Part shown: positions 1 through 6,442 of the stretch, one piece after another
Position numbering within the stretch: the stretch's first letter is position 1
Layout of the letters: the number at the start of each line of letters is the position of its first letter
Assembly (NCBI GenBank): GCA_018817245.1
Contig: JAHIUG010000075.1
Span: forward strand, 1-12,769
DNA: 12,769 nucleotides
Direction: 5' to 3'
Source of the DNA: Patescibacteria group bacterium
GTDB taxonomy: Bacteria; Patescibacteriota; Patescibacteriia; 2-12-FULL-60-25
Made by a program: the position numbers and the translations under genes
The notes under the pieces: generated by a model
Told to the model about the DNA's origin: nothing
The model's database searches: none
Seen by the model: the letters and a program-made list of their open reading frames with translations, nothing else

Positions 1-208
1 AGGAGCTTTTTGGTGGGTTTTTGGATATTTGATTCGAACTCTTAATTAATTGCGATTGGATAATAAGCCGTAAAAACATTGATTAATAATCACATCAAGT
101 AAAACAATCTTAACACCAACGAAAATTTCGTGATCGCGCACTTTTTGTTGGTTTTGAATTTTTTGATGTTGAAATCAGAGATGTGATTGGTGCATTGATA
201 TTAGAATG
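1..208 (+). repeat. Non-coding upstream module, copy A
   Basis: This stretch matches 7487-7706 in the same orientation. In the first 83 bases, 76 are identical with no gaps. The middle is diverged, with scattered shared blocks such as AAGTAAAACAA and TTGTTGGTTT. The last 20 bases (189-208, containing TTGATATTAGAATG) are identical in both copies. Both copies lie directly upstream of a small SD-led ORF, which suggests a promoter or leader module and not a gene. An open frame starting at 183 runs into the downstream ORF, but coding there is unlikely because the strong ribosome-binding site lies at 290. The copy begins at base 1, so its true left end is not visible. No tRNA or other RNA fold was recognised. 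Confidence 0.8.
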
Positions 209-228
209 CGGGGTAACCGGACAAGCCC

Positions 229-257
229 TTGACAAAAGAGTGTTTTTTTATTACGGT
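229..257 (+). promoter_or_regulatory. Candidate promoter of the 300-590 gene
   Basis: A consensus -35 box TTGACA (229-234) is followed after 17 bp by TACGGT (252-257) and then CGGG. The same TTGACA-N17-GGT-containing arrangement occurs upstream of the ORFs at 7779 and 8536. TACGGT is a poor sigma-70 -10 box, so the box may be an operator, a transcript start or an alternative -10. A second TTGACA at 277-282 is too close to the start codon to serve the gene in the same way. Confidence 0.35.
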
Positions 258-299
258 CGGGATCGAGTTCTTTTTATTGACAAACAACTGGAGGTAGTA

Positions 300-590
300 A
301 TGGGACCAAAACCGGAGACGATTATCATTCAGCCCAATGTCACAAGGCTGGGAGCATCGATAACTGTGCAGACTGACGTGGCTATAGAGCCTGATGGTAT
401 GGTTGTACGATTCGTGGATCAGACAAGTCGGCAGAATCTGCGCTTCAAAATCCGTGTTGAGTTGAATTCTGAAGCGGTTGAAGGAGAGCCGGCTCAGCGA
501 TTCCGTGTCACTCATGAGCAGTTCGATGCAGTTGCGGGAAACGTCTCTGCAGTTCTCAATGAGGTTTTGGGAAGTCTTGTGAAAAAATAG
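300..590 (+). CDS. Small protein of unknown function, 96 aa
   Basis: I do not recognise this protein. The ATG at 300 is chosen because a strong ribosome-binding site, GGAGG, lies at 290-294; an upstream in-frame start at 183 falls in the repeated non-coding module. The 96-residue product has no signal peptide, membrane segment or cysteine. It alternates hydrophobic and polar residues (for example SITVQTDVAIEP and RFKIRVELN), which suggests a beta-rich fold, with a helix at the C-terminus ending in two lysines. The next ORF starts 64 bp downstream with its own strong ribosome-binding site and no terminator between, so the two are probably one transcript ending at 1142. Promoter style and strong SD set the pair apart from the neighbouring housekeeping genes. 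Function cannot be assigned. Confidence 0.75.
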   Translation: MGPKPETIIIQPNVTRLGASITVQTDVAIEPDGMVVRFVDQTSRQNLRFKIRVELNSEAVEGEPAQRFRVTHEQFDAVAGNVSAVLNEVLGSLVKK

Positions 591-654
591 GAACCAGGTC
601 TGGAATCCAAATCCGAACACAAATCTGAACCTGAAATCGAAGGAGGAAAAGAAG

Positions 655-1065
655 ATGGATAGGAAATTTGTAAAACTTCAAGCAGATCTCAAAGTTGTAG
701 CCGTAAAGTGCGGGGATGTTAAAGTCTTTGGGCTGTTGATGAATGATGTGAGCAGTCACCACACCTCCATTTCGGTTTTTATCATCGTAGGAGCTGATCT
801 CAGAAAGATTGACTTTCCTCGTGCTAGTACCATAGTCGAGTACACCAATCGAAAAGGTTTCAACGGTTTGATGGAGATGATCATTTTCGGGGATACGTTT
901 CTTGGAGCCACTCCAAATTTGCCACCAGATGATTTGTCAAAGCTACTTGAGTTCATGGATGACGTAGATCTGTTGAACAGTTTGCTCACTGGACACAAGG
1001 TAGATGGAAGTGATGCAGAGTTTGTCCAGAAGCGTCTCAAAGAGCTTGGTGACGACGCAGTCTGA
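655..1065 (+). CDS. Protein of unknown function, 136 aa
   Basis: I do not recognise this family. The ATG at 655 is preceded by an excellent ribosome-binding site (AAGGAGG, about 8 bases before the start). The product is soluble and mixed alpha/beta: an N-terminal half with beta-like stretches (KVVAVKCGDVKVFGLL, SISVFIIVGADL) and an acidic helical C-terminal half (DDLSKLLEFMDDVDLLNSLL). There is one cysteine and no membrane segment. It follows the 96-aa ORF by 64 bp, and a rho-independent terminator lies 54 bp after its stop, so the two form a short operon behind module A. The spacer at 600-640 is a low-complexity AATC/GAAC-rich string. No catalytic motif is evident. Confidence 0.8.
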   Translation: MDRKFVKLQADLKVVAVKCGDVKVFGLLMNDVSSHHTSISVFIIVGADLRKIDFPRASTIVEYTNRKGFNGLMEMIIFGDTFLGATPNLPPDDLSKLLEFMDDVDLLNSLLTGHKVDGSDAEFVQKRLKELGDDAV

Positions 1066-1094
1066 TTCTTTCGAGCACAATAAATCGTTCATTT

Positions 1095-1114
1095 GGGTAA
1101 TTCGTGAATTACCC
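1095..1114. repeat. Palindromic intergenic unit with CCTACA tail
   Basis: A perfect inverted repeat GGGTAATTC / GAATTACCC is separated by two bases and followed by CCTACA. Two further palindromes with a CTACA or TGTAG edge follow at 1147 and 1197. Palindromes with such edges recur between genes in many bacteria, and this is probably a small non-autonomous repeat. Confidence 0.6.
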
Positions 1115-1118
1115 CTAC

Positions 1119-1142
1119 AAAAGACCCCCTCGGGTCTTTTTT
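1119..1142 (+). terminator. Rho-independent terminator after the 655-1065 gene
   Basis: The stem AAAAGACCC (1119-1127) pairs with GGGTCTTTT (1132-1140) around a four-base loop, and the T run continues to 1142. It closes the two-gene small-protein operon. The A-tract on the left makes it potentially bidirectional. Confidence 0.85.
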
Positions 1143-1146
1143 CTTA

Positions 1147-1165
1147 CGCAGGCTAAAGACCTGCG
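1147..1165. repeat. Second palindromic intergenic unit
   Basis: CGCAGG (1147-1152) pairs with CCTGCG (1160-1165) around a seven-base loop and is followed by CCTACA, the same tail as the unit at 1095. It has no T run, so it is unlikely to be a terminator. Confidence 0.5.
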
Positions 1166-1196
1166 CCTACAATTCTAATAAATCCTGGTCTGTAGC

Positions 1197-1219
1197 CGCC
1201 CCGACGCTATGTCGGGGCG
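1197..1219. repeat. Third palindromic intergenic unit, GC-rich
   Basis: A perfect 9-bp inverted repeat, CGCCCCGAC / GTCGGGGCG, surrounds the loop GCTAT and is preceded by TGTAG. It is far more GC-rich than its surroundings. It lies 40 bp before the NYN gene and could act as a terminator-like block or an imported repeat. Confidence 0.6.
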
Positions 1220-1259
1220 TTCGAAAGAGAGGTTGGCTATATTTTGATGACCAGCTAAG

Positions 1260-1790
1260 ATGGGCGGGATGTTAAATAATGCTGCTTGTTACGCTTTCGT
1301 TGATAGTCAAAATTTAAATCTAGCCATTAGAGCACAGGGGTGGGTTCTTGATTATGGGAGGTTTCGGAAGTATTTGCTCGATAAATACAATATCAGCAAG
1401 GCATTTTTGTTCATTGGGTACGTTCCTGGTAACGAAGCTCTTTATGCTAAATTGCAGCAAGAAGGATTTATCATAATCTTCAAACCCACCATGAAGCTTC
1501 CTAACGGCCAGATAAAAGGGAATGTAGACGCTGAATTAGTACTGCATACAATGATACAATTTCCATGGTTTGATCGCGCAATAATCGTATCAAATGATGG
1601 TGATTTTTATTGTCTGGTGGAATATCTTGAGAAACATAAGAAACTTTTGTGCATAATGATTCCAAACCGACATGCCTTTTCATCTCTTTTGCGACGTTTT
1701 GGAAAGCAGTTGCGCTTTATGAATGATCTGCGTCAAAAGTTATCTAATAACAATAAATCCCCGCAGAATAACCAGTCGGGGATCAGTTGA
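1260..1790 (+). CDS. NYN domain protein (LabA/PIN-like predicted ribonuclease)
   Basis: The product has the NYN fold of PIN-like metal-dependent nucleases, which are thought to cleave RNA. The acidic residues expected at the active site are visible: D15 in FVDSQN, D90 in GNVDAEL, and D113 and D115 in SNDGDF. The motif order and the GYVPGNEALYAKLQQEGF stretch resemble a NYN family that I recall as common in CPR genomes. The product is 176 aa from ATG 1260; an ATG at 1269 (MLNNAACYAF) is equally plausible because neither start has a clear ribosome-binding site. The last ~15 residues are an N/S/Q-rich tail encoded by a hairpin-forming stretch. It lies upstream of dnaE in the same direction with 100 bp between, so co-transcription is possible. 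Its RNA target is unknown. The family call is firm; the cellular role is inferred. Confidence 0.88.
   Translation: MGGMLNNAACYAFVDSQNLNLAIRAQGWVLDYGRFRKYLLDKYNISKAFLFIGYVPGNEALYAKLQQEGFIIIFKPTMKLPNGQIKGNVDAELVLHTMIQFPWFDRAIIVSNDGDFYCLVEYLEKHKKLLCIMIPNRHAFSSLLRRFGKQLRFMNDLRQKLSNNNKSPQNNQSGIS
1757..1783 (+). other. Hairpin overlapping the 3' end of the NYN gene
   Basis: ATCCCCG (1757-1763) pairs with CGGGGAT (1777-1783) inside the last codons of the NYN gene, five bases before its stop codon begins. No T run follows, so a classical terminator is unlikely; it could be an mRNA-stabilising hairpin or a repeat that extended the coding sequence. Confidence 0.45.
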
Positions 1791-1795
1791 TATCA

Positions 1796-1840
1796 GGGAG
1801 GGGCATTATCCTTCGGACGAAACCTTAGGCGTGTCCCCTC
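1796..1840. repeat. Imperfect palindrome upstream of dnaE
   Basis: GAGGGG (1798-1803) pairs with CCCCTC (1835-1840). The interior contains a smaller TTCGGACGAA palindrome and a CCT/AGG pairing. It fills half of the 100-bp gap between the NYN gene and dnaE. It may be a dispersed repeat or a structured leader of dnaE; nothing in this window decides which. Confidence 0.45.
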
Positions 1841-1890
1841 ATCGTGATAAAGAAATCATACCAAATCCGATAGGTTTAGTAAAGGCTACT

Positions 1891-4800
1891 ATGAATTCCC
1901 CAGATATTAAGAGTCCATTCGTCCACCTACATACTCACTCAATGTATTCGCTCCTGGATGCGTTGGGCGATGTTTGGGATATTGTGGAGCACGCAAAAAG
2001 TTTGGGTTATGATGCTTTGGCGCTCACAGATCATGCCGGGCTTTATGGAGCTGTGGAATTTTTTGAAGCTTGCAAAAAGCATGAGATCAAGCCCATCTTT
2101 GGCGTGGAGGCTAATATTGCGGCGCACAAAATGACAGATAAGCGAGCGCGAATTGACGACCGCATGAGTCATCTAACAATCCTGGCGGAAAGTTACGAAG
2201 GCTATCAAAATCTCATGCAACTAGTCTCGCTCTCGTTCTTAGAAGGTTTTTATTACAAAGCGCGCATGGATAAGGAAGTGCTTGCCAAATATCACAATGG
2301 CTTGATTGCGCTCTCAGGTTGTTTAAAAGGTGAGATTCCAGCTGCGCTCAAAGCTCATGACGAGGAAAAGGCTGAAAATCTCGTGCGCGAGTATCAGGAA
2401 ATTTTTGGCAAAGATAATTTTTTTCTGGAGCTAGTTCATCATCCAGAATCTCCAACGCAAAACGAAGTAAATGAGCTCCTCATTCAACTATCAAAAAAAA
2501 CAGGAGCGCCAGTTGTTGCCACAAAAGACGTGCACTATACGCACGCGTCTGATGATGATGCGCAAGATGCTCTCTCGTGTATTCATGCCGGCAAGTTGCT
2601 TGCAGAAGTGAATCGCTACTCCATTTCCGGAACGGATCATTCTATGGTTCCGCCCGATGTAATGATTGAGGCTTTTAAAGATATTCCAGAGGCAATCACG
2701 AATACGCGGCTTATTGCGGATCGTTGTAACGTCGAATTTGAACTTGGAAATACGTTGTTGCCAACAGTTGAAGTACCAGATGGTAAAACTCCGGATAGTT
2801 ATTTGCGTGAGCTTTGTGAGATTGGATTGAAAGAGCGTTATTCGAATGAAATGCCGGCAGAAGCGAACGAGCGTCTTGATTTTGAGTTAAAGACAATTGA
2901 GCGCATGGGTTATGCTGCGTATTTTTTGATTGTGTATGACTTTGTGAAATGGGCTAAGGAGAATGGTGTGATAGTGGGGCCTGGGCGCGGTTCCGCAGCC
3001 GGCTCTATTGTCGCTTACGCGCTTAAAATTACGAACCTGGATCCTCTGCATTATGGCCTGCTGTTCGAGCGTTTTTTGAACCCCGATCGTATCTCCATGC
3101 CTGATATTGATTTGGATTTTGATGATATTAAGCGCGGCGATGTTATTAATTATGTTTCTGAAAAGTACGGACGTGATCGCGTTGCCGGCATTATAACTTT
3201 CGGAACCATGGCCGCAAAAGCCGCAGTGCGAGATGTCGGACGTGTATTGGGCTGGACTTTTCAGGAAGTGGATCGCGTTGCTAAAGCCGTGCCTCCGCCA
3301 GTGCAGGGTAGACATATGCCGTTAAATAAATCGCGGCAAGAGCATCCGGAATTAAAGGAAATGTATGATAACGATCCGCGCGTGCGACAGCTTATTGATC
3401 TTGCTATTAAGGTTGAAGGAACTACGCGTCATGCTTCTCAACATGCTTGTGGGATCGTGATTGCGCCACGGCCGCTGGTTGAATTTGCGCCTTTGCAAAA
3501 AGCGCAGGGTGGTGATGTGGAACAGGTGATTCAATACAATCTGCACGCGGCTGAGGCTGTGGGGCTGCTGAAAATGGATTTTCTCGGACTTTCCAATTTG
3601 ACAATCATCCGTGAGTGCTTGGAGATTGTGGAAGCGGTGCACGAGGATACTGTGGACATGGATAATATTCCGCTTGATGACGAGAAAACTTTCGAACTCT
3701 TTGGCCGCGGTGAGACAACAGGAGTGTTTCAGCTTGAATCTGACGGCATGAAAAAATACATTCGCGCGCTGCAGCCGTCGCAGATTGAGGATATTATCGC
3801 AATGGTAGCGCTGTATAGGCCGGGTCCGATGCAGTTTATTGACTCGTTTATTAAGCGGAAACACGGACGGGAAAAGATTACATACGCGCATCCGCTTTTG
3901 GAAAACGCGCTAAAGAACACGTATGGTATCCCGGTTTATCAGGAGCAGATCATGCAAGTGTCAAAAGATATGTCGGGCTTTACCGGTGGTGAGGCTGATA
4001 CTTTGCGTAAGGCAATGGGTAAAAAGATTGCTAAGCTCATGGGCAAAATGCGCGTGAAGTTTGTGGAAGGCGCTGTTAAAAATGATGTGGCGCGCGAGAT
4101 TGCGGAAAGCGTTTTTAAACAATTCGAAGAATTTGCAGCTTATGGTTTTAATAAATCGCACGCAGCTTGTTATGCAATGATCGCGTATCAAACTGCGTAT
4201 CTTAAAGCGCATTGGCCGGAGTGTTTTATGGCTGCGCTCCTCAATTCCGATTCGCAAAATTTGGATCGCATTACAATTGAAGTTGAAGAATGTCGGCGTA
4301 TGGGTTTAGAGGTGTTGCCGCCGGACGTTAATGAATCTTATCCGGGTTTTGCTGTTGTGAAAGGTACGAACAAATTGAGATTCGGTCTTGCGGCTGTTAA
4401 AGGATTGGGATATGAGGTCGGGGAGATGATTATGCGCGAGCGCAAGAACAATGGTGCGTATAAAGATTTGGCTGACTTTGTTACGCGAATTCCGGGCAAG
4501 GCAATTAATCGCAAATCCTTGGAATGTTTGATCCGTTCGGGCGCGCTCGATCGTTTTGGAGATAGAAACTCGCTCTACTTTAACATTGAGGCGATTTTGG
4601 AATATCACAAGAAGGCTGAGCGCGAAGCTGCGAGCGGGCAGTTTAGCTTATTCGCTTCTTCATCTCCGGATGGGCGAGCGGCTTTAACTCTCAGGTCGGC
4701 GCCTCAAGCAACTAAGCAAGAGTTGTTGGCGTGGGAGAAAGAGCTCTTGGGTCTATACGTATCTGAACATCCGTTTGGTGAATATGCGGAGCGCTTGGGA

Positions 4801-5397
4801 GATTACGCAGTTCCTATCAGTAAGTTGTCCGAACTTAAGAAAGAGAAGAAGGTGCGCATTGGCGGAATGCTTATTAATTCCAAAAAGATTTTGACCAAAA
4901 ATAACGAGGCCATGGTTTTCGCCAGGCTGGAGGATACAAGCGGGAGCACGGAGGCTGTTGTGTTTCCGCGCGTTTATCGGGAGAATCCTAATTTGTGGGA
5001 AGGGGATAAGGCGTTGATTGTTATGGGCAGACCATCTGAAAAAGACGATAAGATGAATATTTTGGTTGAGACTGCGTTTGAGCTGACAATGGATAATGTT
5101 GATGAAGTGCTGGGAAGTAACGGTAAATCCAATTTCCAATCTCCAACTTCCAATTCCCAAACGCAAGACCTCGGACCATCTGTAACTCTCCACGTTCGTG
5201 CCAAATTGCCTGACACAATGCTTTTGAAGTTGCGTCAGATTTTAGATGCGCATCCGGGGAATTACACGGTATATTTTTTTATTGACGATATTGGCGGTCA
5301 GCGCCGCATAAGATCCACATCTAAAATTTCGTTTAATGATGTTGTATTGAAAGAGCTGGAAGAGCTCCTTGGACGAGACACTGTTCGCATGAGCTAG
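1891..5397 (+). CDS. dnaE: DNA polymerase III subunit alpha
   Basis: This is the replicative polymerase that extends DNA in the replisome. From ATG 1891 it is 1168 aa, normal for type-I DnaE, and starts MNSPDIKSPFVHLHTHS; the frame is open from 1723, but that part overlaps the NYN gene. The N-terminal PHP domain keeps nine likely metal ligands: H14, H16, D23, H48, E73, H94, C144, D213 and H215. The polymerase core has VGPGRGSAAGS (362-372), PDIDLDFDD (404-412, first two catalytic aspartates D405/D407 or D407/D409) and KMDFLGL (D563, third aspartate), then YGFNKSHA and the helix-hairpin-helix region. A beta-clamp motif QFSLF lies at 917-921 and an OB fold starts near 988. Residues 1079-1090 are encoded by a simple repeat. 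A short AAAGG lies before the start. A terminator follows at 5425. Confidence 0.97.
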   Translation: MNSPDIKSPFVHLHTHSMYSLLDALGDVWDIVEHAKSLGYDALALTDHAGLYGAVEFFEACKKHEIKPIFGVEANIAAHKMTDKRARIDDRMSHLTILAESYEGYQNLMQLVSLSFLEGFYYKARMDKEVLAKYHNGLIALSGCLKGEIPAALKAHDEEKAENLVREYQEIFGKDNFFLELVHHPESPTQNEVNELLIQLSKKTGAPVVATKDVHYTHASDDDAQDALSCIHAGKLLAEVNRYSISGTDHSMVPPDVMIEAFKDIPEAITNTRLIADRCNVEFELGNTLLPTVEVPDGKTPDSYLRELCEIGLKERYSNEMPAEANERLDFELKTIERMGYAAYFLIVYDFVKWAKENGVIVGPGRGSAAGSIVAYALKITNLDPLHYGLLFERFLNPDRISMPDIDLDFDDIKRGDVINYVSEKYGRDRVAGIITFGTMAAKAAVRDVGRVLGWTFQEVDRVAKAVPPPVQGRHMPLNKSRQEHPELKEMYDNDPRVRQLIDLAIKVEGTTRHASQHACGIVIAPRPLVEFAPLQKAQGGDVEQVIQYNLHAAEAVGLLKMDFLGLSNLTIIRECLEIVEAVHEDTVDMDNIPLDDEKTFELFGRGETTGVFQLESDGMKKYIRALQPSQIEDIIAMVALYRPGPMQFIDSFIKRKHGREKITYAHPLLENALKNTYGIPVYQEQIMQVSKDMSGFTGGEADTLRKAMGKKIAKLMGKMRVKFVEGAVKNDVAREIAESVFKQFEEFAAYGFNKSHAACYAMIAYQTAYLKAHWPECFMAALLNSDSQNLDRITIEVEECRRMGLEVLPPDVNESYPGFAVVKGTNKLRFGLAAVKGLGYEVGEMIMRERKNNGAYKDLADFVTRIPGKAINRKSLECLIRSGALDRFGDRNSLYFNIEAILEYHKKAEREAASGQFSLFASSSPDGRAALTLRSAPQATKQELLAWEKELLGLYVSEHPFGEYAERLGDYAVPISKLSELKKEKKVRIGGMLINSKKILTKNNEAMVFARLEDTSGSTEAVVFPRVYRENPNLWEGDKALIVMGRPSEKDDKMNILVETAFELTMDNVDEVLGSNGKSNFQSPTSNSQTQDLGPSVTLHVRAKLPDTMLLKLRQILDAHPGNYTVYFFIDDIGGQRRIRSTSKISFNDVVLKELEELLGRDTVRMS
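5126..5159. repeat. CCAATTT/CCAACTT simple repeat inside dnaE
   Basis: A run of degenerate TCCAATTTCC/CTCCAACTTCC units, typical of intergenic filler, lies in frame in dnaE. It encodes the low-complexity segment SNFQSPTSNSQTQ between the OB fold and the C-terminal domain. A shorter related string (AACTTCCAACTTC) lies in the intergenic gap near 11324-11338. Confidence 0.6.
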
Positions 5398-5424
5398 AAA
5401 ATCCCCTTCTTATCAAAATTTCTC

Positions 5425-5461
5425 AAGCCCTTGTTTTCTTAAACAGAGGCTTTTGATTTTA
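5425..5461 (+). terminator. Probable dnaE terminator
   Basis: AAGCCCTTGTTT (5425-5436) pairs with AAACAGAGGCTT (5441-5452) around a TCTT loop, with one mismatch and one G-U pair, and is followed by the T-rich TTGATTTTAT. It lies 27 bp after the dnaE stop. Confidence 0.65.
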
Positions 5462-5558
5462 TCAAGCGTTTTGTTGAAGATATTTTTTATCAATTGTAAT
5501 TTTTGCATAGTTACAAATTTTCTCCGTTAATTTCTTTTTTTATCTTTTTGGTTAAGGC

Positions 5559-5588
5559 AACAACTTTGCGCGCTCGCGTAAACTTGTT
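5559..5588. repeat. 30-bp palindrome, copy 1 (upstream of Cas2-like gene)
   Basis: The left arm AACAACTTTGCGCG pairs with the right arm CGCGTAAACTTGTT at 12 of 14 positions around a CT centre. An outer GG/CC pair extends it. The identical 30 bases recur at 6213-6242, so the two copies bracket the gene 5620-6204. This copy ends 31 bp before the start codon, where a promoter would be expected. It has no T run and is not a normal terminator. Confidence 0.85.
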
Positions 5589-5619
5589 ACCCTAGTAATA
5601 TAGAAAATATTTTAAATAT

Positions 5620-6204
5620 ATGCCCGATAAGAATAAGAGATCTAAGATTAAATATGGCGAAGTTACAAAAGCAATTCTCGGTTTAGTGGCTGTCGCGGGT
5701 TTGGTTTCTGTATTTGTATTAATGCCCGGATTGGCAAAGGCTGTTCCAGCTTTCCGGAAACGTCCACCAGCACAGAAAAAGAAACATCTCAGAATAGCTT
5801 TAAAAAGATTGGAGAAACGTGGTTTGATACAAGTTAGAGTTAATCAAATAGGTGAAGAGAGAGTTAAAGTAACTTCAAAAGGACATGAAGAATTCGTGCG
5901 GTATGCACTTAAAGATAAGAAAATAAAAAAACCCAAACGTTGGGATAAAAAGTGGCGGGTGGTTATGTTTGATGTGCCTGAAAAATATAAAAGCTCCAGA
6001 GATCATTTTAGAAGAACTATTCAATCAGCTGGCTTTATAAAATTGCAAAGAAGCGCATGGATCTATCCATATCCTTGTGAGGAGATCATAGAACTTGTGA
6101 GCTCTGTGTACAGAATGAGCTCGGGCATGGTGTATCTTACATGCAGTCGTTTTTCTGTGGATGAAAAATTTATAAAGCATTATAAATTGAAAATTAAAAA
6201 TTGA
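5620..6204 (+). CDS. Stand-alone Cas2/PaaX-like protein with winged helix
   Basis: The 194-aa product has three parts. Residues 1-50 are basic with a hydrophobic stretch at about 18-42 (LGLVAVAGLVSVFVLMPGL), probably a membrane or core helix. Residues 51-95 resemble a winged helix (LRIALKRLEKRGLIQV ... VKVTSKG). Residues 110-190 resemble the ferredoxin-like fold shared by Cas2 and the C-terminal domain of PaaX regulators (KWRVVMFDVPEKYKSSR ... LQRSAWIYPYP). D118 in VMFDVPE is at the position of the Cas2 metal-binding aspartate. No CRISPR array or cas1 is present, so a role in CRISPR adaptation is unlikely. I recall similar orphan proteins in CPR genomes. Two identical palindromes bracket the gene, which fits autoregulation or recognition of a repeat. 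No Shine-Dalgarno sequence is seen. Family placement is good; function is unknown. Confidence 0.85.
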   Translation: MPDKNKRSKIKYGEVTKAILGLVAVAGLVSVFVLMPGLAKAVPAFRKRPPAQKKKHLRIALKRLEKRGLIQVRVNQIGEERVKVTSKGHEEFVRYALKDKKIKKPKRWDKKWRVVMFDVPEKYKSSRDHFRRTIQSAGFIKLQRSAWIYPYPCEEIIELVSSVYRMSSGMVYLTCSRFSVDEKFIKHYKLKIKN

Positions 6205-6212
6205 TTTTAAGA

Positions 6213-6242
6213 AACAACTTTGCGCGCTCGCGTAAACTTGTT
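6213..6242. repeat. 30-bp palindrome, copy 2 (downstream of Cas2-like gene)
   Basis: This is base-for-base the same as 5559-5588 and begins 8 bp after the Cas2-like stop codon. Copies start 654 bp apart in the same orientation. The following 170 bp up to the insertion sequence contain no gene that I can support. Confidence 0.85.
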
Positions 6243-6415
6243 GCTTGGCCTTGAGGGGAGCTTGTCTGACTTTTTTAATTTTTTTGTATCATTTATAGCT
6301 GATGACTAAACTAGTATTACTGAGTGTAAATTTAGGATTGTGCATTCAACTCATGGATGCACCATTTAAAATCCGAAAACTACAAAATAAATAACCAACG
6401 AAAAATGACCGATAG

Positions 6416-6442
6416 GGGGATTGACCCGTTAATTCGGTTGAT
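6416..6442 (+). repeat. Left terminal inverted repeat of the insertion sequence
   Basis: It reads inward GGGGATTGACCCG, then AATTCGGTTGAT, and overlaps the transposase stop codon (6429-6431). Confidence 0.8.

Noticed and set aside
183..299. N-terminal extension of the 96-aa ORF
   Set aside because: It lies largely in the module A tail and promoter region, while a strong ribosome-binding site directly precedes ATG 300.
1723..1890. Longer dnaE reading frame starting at 1723
   Set aside because: It would overlap the NYN gene and cross a palindrome; ATG 1891 gives the usual short lead-in to the PHP motif HLHTHS.
3352..3891. Long open frames on the minus strand across dnaE
   Set aside because: They are shadows of the conserved dnaE frame, with no ribosome-binding site and no recognisable protein features.
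6302..6394. A 30-aa ORF (MTKLVLLSVNLGLCIQLMDA...) between the second palindrome and the insertion sequence
   Set aside because: It has no ribosome-binding site, no recognisable similarity and is short enough to occur by chance.
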